Assembly (NCBI GenBank): GCA_944376905.1
Contig: CALWEA010000010.1
Location: forward strand, 1-42,268
Reading direction: 5' to 3'
DNA: 42,268 nucleotides
Origin: an uncultured Clostridia bacterium
GTDB taxonomy: Bacteria; Bacillota; Clostridia; Christensenellales; UBA1242
A model generated the notes under the pieces. It was not told the origin of the DNA. It was given only the letters and a program-made list of their open reading frames with translations, and ran no database searches. Each line of letters begins with the position of its first letter. Positions within the stretch are counted from its first letter, which is position 1. The position numbers and the translations under genes were made by a program. Of the stretch, positions 35,767 through 42,268 are shown piece by piece.

Positions 35767-35795
35767 ATATTATCAAATTACCAAAACAATGTCAA
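35767..35795 (-). promoter_or_regulatory. Promoter of degV
   Basis: On the minus strand, a perfect TTGACA (35795-35790) is followed after 17 nt by TAATAT (35772-35767), a weaker -10. It is divergent from the DUF1836 promoter about 40 bp away. The -10 lies in a near-copy of the palindrome found in the NAD locus. Confidence 0.55.
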
Positions 35796-35836
35796 AGGTT
35801 TTTAAAAAACTTATTATATAATTTTGAAAAACTTAT

Positions 35837-35865
35837 TTGACATAATATAATATATTTGTTATAAT
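35837..35865 (+). promoter_or_regulatory. Perfect extended consensus promoter of the DUF1836 gene, leaderless
   Basis: TTGACA at 35837-35842, a 17-nt spacer, and TGT-TATAAT with the -10 at 35860-35865 match the ideal extended promoter. The ATG at 35875 is nine bases after the -10, so the leader is 0-3 nt and there is no ribosome binding site. Confidence 0.85.
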
Positions 35866-35874
35866 GAACACATT

Positions 35875-36378
35875 ATGAATAAAAATAAAGAACAAGAAAT
35901 AAAAAGTTTAATTAAAAATTTTAAACTTCCAAAATTTAATGAACTTCCAAATTTTGGTTTATTTTTAGAACAAACAGTAAACTATATTAATACTTGCTTA
36001 AAACCTTTAGAGGAATTTAAAATAACTTCATCAATGATAAGTAATTATGTCAAACACAACGTGATAAGTAGCCCTATTTCAAAACTCTATTCTAAAGAAC
36101 AAATAGCATATTTAATTTATATAACTATTTGTAAAAATGTAATGTCTTTAAAAGATATATTAGCATTATTTAAAAAAAGAAAAAATCACTACACCATAGA
36201 AACTGCATATAATTATTTTTGTGATGAATTTGATAACATATTGCAATATGTATTTGAAAACAAAAAAACAATAGATTTTATTGGAGGAAAATTAACTAAA
36301 TTAAAAAAAATATTACAAAGTGCAATAACCGCCATTGCACACAAAATATATATAAATAAAATTTTAAAAATAATATAA
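35875..36378 (+). CDS. DUF1836 family putative transcriptional regulator
   Basis: The protein is 167 aa. LPKFNELPNFGLFLEQTVNYIN, then KITSSMISNYVKHNVISSPI and YSKEQIAYLIYITICKNVMSLKDI, follow the DUF1836 pattern; the middle part is a helix-turn-helix resembling the MerR fold, with SMISNYVK as the likely recognition region. No effector domain is visible. The final 20 residues are basic and aliphatic. Family function is unproven, but DNA binding is a fair inference. It faces away from degV and ends before a terminator shared with nrtR. The very strong promoter and leaderless start suggest constant expression. Confidence 0.8.
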   Translation: MNKNKEQEIKSLIKNFKLPKFNELPNFGLFLEQTVNYINTCLKPLEEFKITSSMISNYVKHNVISSPISKLYSKEQIAYLIYITICKNVMSLKDILALFKKRKNHYTIETAYNYFCDEFDNILQYVFENKKTIDFIGGKLTKLKKILQSAITAIAHKIYINKILKII

Positions 36379-36559
36379 TTGTAAATAAGTAAAAATTTAA
36401 CTTTTATATTATATTTTTTATTAGAAAAACGTATTATAAAAATGAAAATGTTAAATAGATGGATTTGAAGTTAATTTAGAAAAATTAGTTGTAATTTTAT
36501 ATAGTTTTATAATTATTCTAAACATTTAATTAAATTGTAAATGTTGCTATACGTTTTTG

Positions 36560-36574
36560 TATAATGACATTATA
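36560..36574. promoter_or_regulatory. Perfect 15-bp palindrome TATAATG-A-CATTATA
   Basis: The sequence contains a TATAAT on each strand sharing one centre. It lies in the 424-bp gap after the DUF1836 gene. Neither strand has a -35 at proper spacing; a TTGACA on the minus strand (36606-36601) is 25 nt away, which is too far. It may be an operator or chance. Apart from this and the terminator at 36698, 36379-36750 is A/T-rich without genes. Confidence 0.3.
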
Positions 36575-36697
36575 ACAAAAAAACATGCTAACGTAATTTT
36601 GTCAACTATATAGAAGCAATTTTCAACATAATAAATAAAAATTAACTACAAATAAGTAATTTTATATTACTTGATATCTTTTTACATAAAATTACAT

Positions 36698-36730
36698 AAA
36701 AAAAACTTTATAATTTTAAAAGTTTTTTTT
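36698..36730. terminator. Bidirectional terminator between DUF1836 gene and nrtR
   Basis: Eight A then CTTT (36698-36709) and AAAG then eight T (36719-36730) form a 12-bp hairpin with a 9-nt loop. It works symmetrically for the two converging genes. Confidence 0.75.
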
Positions 36731-36750
36731 ATTGTTGCCAATTTTTAAGT

Positions 36751-36820
36751 TGCTAATTCAATACTATTCAATATTATTCAATATTATTCAATACATTCAA
36801 TTTTATTCAATATTATTCAA
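36751..36820. repeat. Tandem 10-bp repeat ATATTATTCA spanning the nrtR stop
   Basis: About seven units of a decamer close to ATATTATTCA run across the end of nrtR; the stop codon at 36803-36805 and the last six or so codons lie inside it. The outer units carry one to three changes. Confidence 0.8.
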
Positions 36821-37672
36821 ATTCCATGAAACATTATGTTCAAAAAATCTTGAAGGTCTATGCCCTTTTTCGTTCATATATAAATCAACAGGTTTTACTT
36901 TGTCTGCTATTTTTCTTCTAAAATTTGCATCTAAAAGATTTTCATGCAATATTTGTTCAAAACAAAGTTTTAGTTCTGTTAAAGTAAAATATTTAGGCAT
37001 TAAATTAAAAATAACATCTGTGTATTCTAGTTTATTTTTCAAACGCTCAAAAGCGAAATACAAAATCTTAATATGGTCAAAAGCCAATTCAGATTTTATA
37101 ATTTTAATAGTCTTAATTTCTTCAAAATTTTTCTTTTCAAATTTAACTAATATTTCATTTGTTAAAGTTGTATTTTTATTTGTTAATGTTATTTTAATTT
37201 TTTGTGATTTTTTATAACCATTGTTTGTTAAAACAAATTCATTTTTACTTGCTTGAAAATCAATATCAAACCACTCACAATTTTTAAGTTGTTCTTGTTT
37301 ATTTGTTAAAATTAAGTAAGCAATACTTATAACTCTTGTTCGAGGATCTCTTTGTTCATCACCAAAAGTGTAAAGTTGTTCAAAATAAAAATCTTTTAAT
37401 CCAATCTTGTTTTCCAAACATTTTTTTAAAGTATTAGACAATGAGTCTTTTAAATCAATAAATGTTCCAGGAACTGCATAACAATCTTTATAAGGAGAAT
37501 ATGCTCTTTTTATTAAGCATATCTGAAGTTTTTTGTCAGGATGTTTTCTATAATTGTTATTTTCTATATCCCGAAATCGCAAAATAACATTATCTATCGT
37601 AACACTTGGTTTATCATATATACTATCACTATATAATTCTAAAAACTTTTCATCATCTTTTGATAAATTCAT
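36803..37672 (-). CDS. nrtR: NrtR-type regulator of NAD metabolism (Nudix-like sensor plus winged helix)
   Basis: The protein is 289 aa. The N-terminal half is a Nudix fold (VTIDNVILRF, LQICLIKRAYSPYKDCYAVPG). At the Nudix box, the position matching REUxEE reads K84, C85, L86, E87, N88, K89, so the catalytic glutamates are gone; the fold would sense a ligand such as ADP-ribose rather than cut it, as known for NrtR. The C-terminal part (about 225-285; LMPKYFTLTELKLCFEQIL, FRRKIADKV, GHRPSRFFE) is the NrtR winged-helix domain. It overlaps nadE by one base (TAATG), so both are made from one message, and pncA and pncB lie across the divergent promoter region. Its end runs into a decamer repeat. 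Confidence 0.88.
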   Translation of the reverse strand: MNLSKDDEKFLELYSDSIYDKPSVTIDNVILRFRDIENNNYRKHPDKKLQICLIKRAYSPYKDCYAVPGTFIDLKDSLSNTLKKCLENKIGLKDFYFEQLYTFGDEQRDPRTRVISIAYLILTNKQEQLKNCEWFDIDFQASKNEFVLTNNGYKKSQKIKITLTNKNTTLTNEILVKFEKKNFEEIKTIKIIKSELAFDHIKILYFAFERLKNKLEYTDVIFNLMPKYFTLTELKLCFEQILHENLLDANFRRKIADKVKPVDLYMNEKGHRPSRFFEHNVSWNLNNIE

Positions 37673-38427
37673 TATCTTTCTCCATAAAAATAGTTTCTTA
37701 AATTGTTTTCATATTTTACAACACCATGGATTTTGTGAAGCGCCAAATTATGATTTTTCATTATTAAATTGATGTTTTTATTAGTTTTACCATATCTAAT
37801 ATAATTATCTAATTGTTCGTAAGTAAAGCCAAGTTTCTCTTCATCACTTACACCACTTAATCCATCATTTGGAGTTTTATATATCAAATATTTTGGCAAA
37901 TCAAGAAGCATTCCAATCTCACAAACTTCACTTTTCGTATAATTTGCAAGTGGTGAAAAATCACCAACATTATCTCCCCATTTTGTAGAATACCCTACCA
38001 TTGTTTCACTCAAATTTGAAGTGTTAGCAACCAAACAATTTAGTTCTCCCGCGAAAGCATAGAGGAACGTCATTCTTAGTCTTGGAGCAATATTGATTTT
38101 TGTATTGGAACTTATTTCCTGTTTTTTTTCTTTTATAAAAGGTTGAATATTATGTAAGATACTATCATATAAAGGCTTAATATTAATTGTTGTATGCTGA
38201 ATATCTAAAATCTTACATATTTTTATTGCATCTTCCAAATCATTCATATTTCCGTTTGGCAAAATTACCCCATAAACATTTTTTGCACCAACTGCTTCGA
38301 CGCATAATTTTGCAACAATCAAACTATCTTTCCCACCACTTATACCAACAACAACACCATTTGCTTTTGCGTCATTGACATAGTTTTTAATCCAATTTAT
38401 TATTTTGTCAACATCACTTTTTTTCAC
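37672..38427 (-). CDS. nadE: Ammonia-dependent NAD synthetase
   Basis: The protein is 251 aa from the GTG at 38427, chosen because AAAGGAG lies 6 nt upstream; the frame is open for 22 more codons to a TTG without such a site. The PP-loop SGGKDS is at residues 30-35, followed by LCVEAVGAKNVYGVILPNG, TSNLSETMVGYSTKWGDNVGD-type and the C-terminal LSGVSDEEKLG and YEQLD motifs of NadE. There is no glutaminase domain, so it uses ammonia to turn nicotinate adenine dinucleotide into NAD, the last step of the pathway. Coupled to nrtR. Confidence 0.95.
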   Translation of the reverse strand: MKKSDVDKIINWIKNYVNDAKANGVVVGISGGKDSLIVAKLCVEAVGAKNVYGVILPNGNMNDLEDAIKICKILDIQHTTINIKPLYDSILHNIQPFIKEKKQEISSNTKINIAPRLRMTFLYAFAGELNCLVANTSNLSETMVGYSTKWGDNVGDFSPLANYTKSEVCEIGMLLDLPKYLIYKTPNDGLSGVSDEEKLGFTYEQLDNYIRYGKTNKNINLIMKNHNLALHKIHGVVKYENNLRNYFYGER

Positions 38428-38501
38428 ATTTATCTCCTTTAAGTTTTCCAAATACTTAAAAAAATCAATCAATCTTTTTAAATATTTGTACAATATAATA
38501 A

Positions 38502-38512
38502 TGATATTACCA
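38502..38512. promoter_or_regulatory. Candidate NrtR operator 1 (one mismatch), upstream of nadE
   Basis: TGATATTACCA differs at one position from the palindrome TGATATTATCA found three more times nearby. It lies about 75 bp before the nadE start. Confidence 0.4.
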
Positions 38513-38793
38513 AAAAGAATTATGCTTTCGAATTTAAATTAATTTAATAAAATATTATTATAAATCATTTAACTTTACTTTGTTATTTAATATTAACAAA
38601 AAAAATTGATTAAACTTTAATATACCAAATCATTAATCTTTAATATTTAATATTTTTTGTGTTTTTGTTTTGTTTAAACGTTCTATTACTGAATATTCTT
38701 GCCCTATCTTTTACCATCTTTTACTTTGTTATCAAATTTAATAAATATAAGATTGTCATAGAAAAAATTATTCCTAGAATAATTCTTCTTAGA

Positions 38794-38806
38794 TTGATAA
38801 TATCAA
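38794..38806. promoter_or_regulatory. Candidate NrtR operator 2, over the -10 of a leftward promoter
   Basis: TTGATAATATCAA is a perfect 13-bp palindrome (odd centre). It covers the TATTAT -10 of the minus-strand promoter at 38797-38825. Confidence 0.65.
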
Positions 38807-38825
38807 AATATAAAAAAATTGTCAA
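38797..38825 (-). promoter_or_regulatory. Leftward promoter facing nadE-nrtR
   Basis: On the minus strand, TTGACA (38825-38820) and TATTAT (38802-38797) have a 17-nt spacer. Transcription would start near 38790 and give a leader of about 360 nt to the nadE GTG. I found no gene in that leader; 38513-38790 is otherwise A/T-rich and empty. Confidence 0.6.
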
Positions 38826-38842
38826 GAAATTAAAAAAAAATA

Positions 38843-38871
38843 TTGACAAATTATTTTTATTGTGATATTAT
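38843..38871 (+). promoter_or_regulatory. Promoter of pncA
   Basis: TTGACA (38843-38848) and TATTAT (38866-38871) have a 17-nt spacer, identical in hexamers and spacing to the leftward promoter. Its -10 lies in operator 3 and its start site (about 38878) in operator 4. Confidence 0.75.
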
Positions 38872-38873
38872 CA
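38863..38873. promoter_or_regulatory. Candidate NrtR operator 3, over the pncA -10
   Basis: TGATATTATCA is a perfect 11-bp palindrome around a central T. It contains the TATTAT -10 box, so a bound protein would block RNA polymerase. Confidence 0.65.
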
Positions 38874-38875
38874 TT

Positions 38876-38888
38876 TTGATATTATCAA
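38876..38888. promoter_or_regulatory. Candidate NrtR operator 4, at the pncA start site
   Basis: TTGATATTATCAA is a perfect 13-bp palindrome, 14 bp from operator 3 and so roughly not on the same helix face. It ends just before the pncA ribosome binding site AAGGA. Confidence 0.65.
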
Positions 38889-38902
38889 AAAGGAAATAAA
38901 AA

Positions 38903-39496
38903 ATGAAAAATTTATTAGTTATTGTAGATATGGTTAACGGCTTTGTAAACGAAGGAAACCTCGCAGATAAAAACATTAATAGAATTGTTCCAACAATAAT
39001 CAACTTAATTGAAAAGGCTATTAAAGGAAATTATGATATAGTTGCCTTTAAAGATTGTCATACAATTGATGATGAAGAATTTAAAATTTTTCCAAAACAC
39101 TGCGTTGAAGGCACAATTGAATGTGAATTGATACCTGAATTATTAAAATTTGAAAAATATATGACGGTCATTCAAAAACCAACAACAAATGGTTTTCAAA
39201 CTCAACAATTTAAAGATATTATTGAGCATAATGATTATAAAAATGTTATTGTCTGCGGATGTTGCACAGATATTTGTATCTATAATTTTGTTAAAAGTTT
39301 GTCTTCATATTTTAATGATAATGAAATACAAACAACAATATTAATAGAGCAACATTCTGTTGATACATTTAATGCCCCATGTCATGATGCCGATTTCATA
39401 AACAGAACATATTTGAAACAAATGACCAATATGGGTGCAAAAGTTTTTAATATGCACCCTTCACAAGAAAAATCTAATGATTGTCAATGTTTGTAA
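38903..39496 (+). CDS. pncA: Nicotinamidase
   Basis: The protein is 197 aa. Catalytic residues Asp9 (VDMVNGF), Lys92 (IQKPTTNGF) and Cys125 (CCTDICIYNF) are present, as are the metal-site residues D51 and H53 in FKDCH and H66 in FPKHCVEGT. It hydrolyses nicotinamide to nicotinate, the first step of NAD salvage. AAGGA precedes the ATG. Its promoter carries two candidate NrtR operators. Its last codons and stop lie in a 28-bp tandem duplication. pncB, the next enzyme, follows 289 bp downstream. Confidence 0.95.
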   Translation: MKNLLVIVDMVNGFVNEGNLADKNINRIVPTIINLIEKAIKGNYDIVAFKDCHTIDDEEFKIFPKHCVEGTIECELIPELLKFEKYMTVIQKPTTNGFQTQQFKDIIEHNDYKNVIVCGCCTDICIYNFVKSLSSYFNDNEIQTTILIEQHSVDTFNAPCHDADFINRTYLKQMTNMGAKVFNMHPSQEKSNDCQCL

Positions 39497-39540
39497 TTAT
39501 GTTTACAATACAAAATGTTTGTAATTATATTTACAAGATA
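39486..39540 (+). repeat. 28-bp tandem duplication including the pncA stop
   Basis: AATGTTTGTAATTATGTTTA and what follows at 39486-39513 is repeated at 39514-39540 with three changes. Each copy contains TTGTAA...TTACAA, a small hairpin. The rest of 39541-39785 is A/T-rich without a clear promoter or terminator. Confidence 0.8.
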
Positions 39541-39785
39541 AGCATATTTCAAATAAAATAATTTACTACTTTTATTTTAAGTTTTATCTTCAAAACATTA
39601 AGTATTGGTATTTTTAAAATAAACGTAAAGATAACTTAATTTAATATGTTTTATAATATTTAAAAATAAAAAAATAAAAATAAAAATAAAAATAAATAAT
39701 ATAAAATAAAAATATTTTTAGCATATATATAAAAATATTAAGTATAAAAAACAATAAAAAAGTATTTAAAAAGAGGAAAAATAAA

Positions 39786-41222
39786 ATGGAATATAAATTT
39801 AATAATTTAATAATGGATTTTTATGAATTAACGATGGGACAAGGTTTTTTTAATAAAAATATTCATAATAATATTGCATACTTTGATTTGTTTTTTAGAA
39901 AAGTTCCAGATAACGGAAGTTTTGTTATTGCAAATGGCATAAAGAAATGTGCAAAATATTTGGAACAGTTTCATTTATCTCAAGACGATATTAAATATTT
40001 AAAAAGTTTAAATTTATTTTCAAGTGAATACTTAAATTATTTAAGTAAAATAAAATTTACCGGTGATGTTTGGGCAGTTGAAGATGGAACAATTGTTTTT
40101 CCAAATGAACCTGTTATGACAATTAAGGCCCCACTTATTGAAGCACAACTTGTTGAAACTTCTCTTCTACTATTTTTTAATAGAGCAAGTTTGATAACAA
40201 CAAAAGCAAATAGGATAGTTCAAAGTGCAAAAGGAAAAACAATAATGGAGTTTGGAACTAGGCGTGCACATGGAGAAACTTCTGCGGTTGATGGTGCACT
40301 TGATGCATATATTGCTGGTGCTGTGGGAACAGCATGCACAGAAACAGGAAAACAATATGGCATCAAAATTTTGGGAACAATGGCGCATAGTTTTGTTCAA
40401 AGTTTTGACAGTGAATATGAAGCTTTTAAAGCATACGCAGAAAGTTTTCCTGATAATTGTACCCTTTTAGTTGACACATATAACACGCTAAAAAGTGGTA
40501 TGGTTAATGCTATTAAAGTCTATAATGACATTCTAAAACCAATGGGTAAAAAACTTGCAGGAATAAGAATTGATAGTGGCGACCTTGCATATCTTTCAAA
40601 GCAAGCAAGACAAATGCTTGATAATGCTGGACTTGTGGACACAAAAATCATTGTTTCTAATTCTCTTGATGAATATTTAATATCTTCTCTTTTAAAACAA
40701 AATGCCCCAATAGATAGTTTTGGTGTTGGAGAAAATATGATTACAGCAAAATCTAATCCTGTTTTTGGTGGTGTTTATAAATTGGTTGCAATTGAGAAAG
40801 GAGGAGAAATCATTCCTAAAATAAAATTAAGTAATAACGTAGAGAAAATGACAAACCCACATTTTAAAAATATTTACAGACTTTTAGATAAAAATGGCAA
40901 AATTATAGCCGACTTATTGACAATTTATAATGAAAATAAACCATCTGGAAAAATAACACTCTTTCATCCACAAAATAATTGGACTCAAAAAACTATTGAA
41001 AATTATAAGGTGAGAAATCTTAGACTAAAAATCATTGAAAATGGAAAAATAATTCACAAATTTAAAACGGTTGAAGAAACGAGAAAATATGTACAAGAAG
41101 AATTAGCAACTCTTTGGGAAGAGGTATTAAGATTAGAAAATCCTCACACTTATGTAGTAAACTTGTCTGATAAATTATTTGAAATAAAGAATAAATTGAT
41201 AAATAGTTATAAGAATATTTAA
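39786..41222 (+). CDS. pncB: Nicotinate phosphoribosyltransferase
   Basis: The protein is 478 aa, normal for the class. FYELTMGQGFF at the start, FRKVPDNGSFVIANG, MEFGTRRAHGETSAVDGALD (the phosphoribosyl site with the phosphorylatable His region), GTMAHSFVQSFDSEYEAF and GIRIDSGDLAYLS are all present. It makes nicotinate mononucleotide from nicotinate and PRPP with ATP, taking the product of PncA; NadD, not in this window, and NadE complete NAD. GAGGAAA precedes the ATG. No copy of the operator palindrome was found in its own upstream gap, so control may come through read-through from the pncA promoter. Confidence 0.96.
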   Translation: MEYKFNNLIMDFYELTMGQGFFNKNIHNNIAYFDLFFRKVPDNGSFVIANGIKKCAKYLEQFHLSQDDIKYLKSLNLFSSEYLNYLSKIKFTGDVWAVEDGTIVFPNEPVMTIKAPLIEAQLVETSLLLFFNRASLITTKANRIVQSAKGKTIMEFGTRRAHGETSAVDGALDAYIAGAVGTACTETGKQYGIKILGTMAHSFVQSFDSEYEAFKAYAESFPDNCTLLVDTYNTLKSGMVNAIKVYNDILKPMGKKLAGIRIDSGDLAYLSKQARQMLDNAGLVDTKIIVSNSLDEYLISSLLKQNAPIDSFGVGENMITAKSNPVFGGVYKLVAIEKGGEIIPKIKLSNNVEKMTNPHFKNIYRLLDKNGKIIADLLTIYNENKPSGKITLFHPQNNWTQKTIENYKVRNLRLKIIENGKIIHKFKTVEETRKYVQEELATLWEEVLRLENPHTYVVNLSDKLFEIKNKLINSYKNI

Positions 41223-41350
41223 TACATGATAATTAAAACGCAAATTTATTTTTATTAATTTAAAATAATTTAAACTTTGTATATTATATTTACAAAAATA
41301 AAAAAAACTTACTACTTTAACCCGTAGGATTAAAACAGACCAGTATTAAA

Positions 41351-41390
41351 AAGAGAACGCATTGACTATTTTTTACTGCGTTCTTTTTTT
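41351..41390 (+). terminator. Terminator after pncB
   Basis: AGAACGCA (41354-41361) and TGCGTTCT (41377-41384) form an 8-bp stem with a 15-nt loop and seven following T. Just before it, TTTAACCCGTAGGATTAAA (41319-41337 region) is a second small hairpin that might be part of the 3' end of the message. Confidence 0.85.
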
Positions 41391-41484
41391 AAATCCATTT
41401 TAAGCAAACATGTTCCTTTTAAGAAGTTCCCTTTTTTATATAATTTTTAAATAAAACAACAAAAAAACATTTAATAAATATTAT

Positions 41485-42027
41485 TTATAAATTTTCAAAT
41501 CCATATCCCCCACTTATATGGTCTTTAAATAAAAAATATTTAGGCGGATATAAGGTAAAAGTCAAATAAGAAATAACAATAATAACAATTCCAATAATAG
41601 AAATTAAATTAAAAATATTATAAACCTTAGATGCTGTTAAAATATCAAAACATAACAAAAACGCAACAAATAAAGCAAAGTAAAAAGATAGTATATCAAT
41701 AATTAATATTGAAGATTTAGTTATAGCCGTATAAGAATAAAAAATTATAGGAATTAAAATTATAGGCGTTAATAGAACAATAAAAAAAGCAAATAAATAA
41801 TTAGGATTTTGAATAAAAAATAAACCAAAGAAAAAATATAAAATGGTTGGTAAAATAGCCAATTTTAAATGTTCCCATGTACTTTCATTAACAGGAAACA
41901 AAATTCCAATTATTTTATTTTTTTCACTCCAAGAATAAAAGAAATGAGATATTGTTCCAATAAAACCAACAACAAAAAAACCAATAACACAAAACAAAAT
42001 AATTGTTTTAATATTTTCATCAAACAT
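41485..42027 (-). CDS. DUF6512-like membrane protein
   Basis: The protein is 180 aa with five or six membrane helices. The stretch HFFYSWSEKNKIIGILFPVN followed by ESTWEHLKL is the signature I associate with DUF6512. YPPKYFLFKDHISGGYGFENL is the C-terminal tail. Function unknown. No ribosome binding site precedes the ATG; a TATATT box six bases upstream suggests another leaderless start, but a matching -35 is not clear. It converges on pncB. Confidence 0.7.
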   Translation of the reverse strand: MFDENIKTIILFCVIGFFVVGFIGTISHFFYSWSEKNKIIGILFPVNESTWEHLKLAILPTILYFFFGLFFIQNPNYLFAFFIVLLTPIILIPIIFYSYTAITKSSILIIDILSFYFALFVAFLLCFDILTASKVYNIFNLISIIGIVIIVISYLTFTLYPPKYFLFKDHISGGYGFENL

Positions 42028-42160
42028 ATTATAAATATATGTGTTATTTTTTAAGTTATTAGTAAAAATAAAAAAATAACCAAGATATTTAAAACTATTT
42101 TTTATTCATATATAAATTAATAAAAATATATTTATATAAAATACCATACCCAAATTTATT

Positions 42161-42268
42161 GATAAGATAAGAATGTTTGTTCTCAACCTATCTTCGCTCG
42201 GCAACAGGACACCCTGATTGCAAAGTTTTAACTTTGCGTGTTGCCTTTAGCAACACAAGGTGGGGAAA
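42161..42268 (+). ncRNA. GC-richer structured segment cut by the window end, possible RNA element
   Basis: G+C rises sharply against the surrounding DNA. Helices that can form: AAGATA/TATCTT (42164-42169, 42189-42194); CAGG/CCTG (42205-42208, 42213-42216); GCAAAGTT/AACTTTGC (42220-42227, 42230-42237); and GGCAAC/GTTGCC (42200-42205, 42240-42245), which encloses the third helix and conflicts by one base with CAGG. GTGTTGC/GCAACAC (42238-42244, 42250-42256) competes with the enclosing helix. No T-tract follows. I could not match it to a known riboswitch, SRP RNA, RNase P or tmRNA. Strand is a guess. Confidence 0.35.

Noticed and set aside
36732..37217. Plus-strand 161-aa reading frame
   Set aside because: It lies antisense to nrtR and begins in the terminator and decamer repeat. 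There is no ribosome binding site, and the sequence is a shadow of nrtR codons.
38659..38865. Plus-strand 68-aa hydrophobic reading frame
   Set aside because: It runs through operator 2 and both NAD promoters and has no ribosome binding site. It looks like random A/T sequence.
42238..42268. 5' end of an SRP RNA, because of the AAGGTGGGGA string
   Set aside because: The resemblance covers only a few bases and the sequence stops at the window edge. The upstream helices do not match what I know of SRP RNA.
1..42268. tRNA, rRNA, insertion sequence or prophage genes
   Set aside because: I looked for T-loop GTTCGA-type motifs in gaps, transposase or integrase motifs and terminal repeats, and found none outside coding sequence.

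Overview
This window is very AT-rich DNA of low-G+C Firmicutes type. Genes use TAA and TGA as stops (the mreB-like gene ends in TGA) and TGG for tryptophan, so the code is standard and this is not a Mollicute with TGA=Trp. MinD with MinE, an M50 SpoIVFB-type protease, dnaX-ybaB-recR, DegV, DUF1836 and InlB-type repeats together suggest an uncultured, host-associated Clostridia lineage. That placement is an inference. I see no tRNA, rRNA, CRISPR array, prophage or insertion sequence. Promoters are unusually readable: several match TTGACA-17-TATAAT exactly or nearly, and several genes begin about 5-9 nt after the -10 box with no ribosome binding site, so they look leaderless.

Layout. 1-6.5 kb (+): a membrane-anchored DUF6273 protein; a terminator fused to a consensus promoter; an HtrA-like serine protease lipoprotein; a divergent MreB; MinD and MinE without MinC; and a site-2-type protease. 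6.8-10.2 kb (+): a small two-helix membrane protein resembling Pycsar effectors (PycTM), an unknown 115-aa protein and a large helical-repeat protein with a DUF4132-like C-terminus. 10.5-20.4 kb, mostly (-): recR, ybaB, dnaX, greA, tadA, two tandem CPBP membrane proteases, a tiny free-standing DAK/YloV-type domain and a short alaS, with a DUF378 membrane protein on (+). 20.7-30.1 kb (-): a Sel1-like protein, cardiolipin synthase and a 2296-aa surface papain-like protease with InlB-type repeats. 30.7-35.6 kb (-): a cupin, a YhhN membrane protein, an aldehyde dehydrogenase/iron alcohol dehydrogenase pair and DegV. 35.9-41.2 kb: a DUF1836 regulator, then an NAD salvage cluster in which nadE-nrtR (-) diverges from pncA and pncB (+). 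41.5-42.3 kb: a DUF6512 membrane protein and the cut edge of a GC-richer structured segment.

The strongest observations are these. (1) dnaX is split at a run of nine A: the main frame ends right after the clamp-loader core, and the -1 frame continues without interruption into a tau-type C-terminal domain. This implies programmed slippage giving a short and a long DnaX, or a homopolymer error. (2) The nadE/pncA intergenic region holds four copies of a palindrome, TTGATATTATCAA. Two of them cover the -10 boxes of mirror-image divergent promoters, which makes them likely operators for the adjacent NrtR, whose Nudix box has lost its catalytic glutamates. (3) Leaderless starts recur. (4) A PycTM-like protein lies beside a DUF4132-like protein with no nucleotide cyclase nearby.
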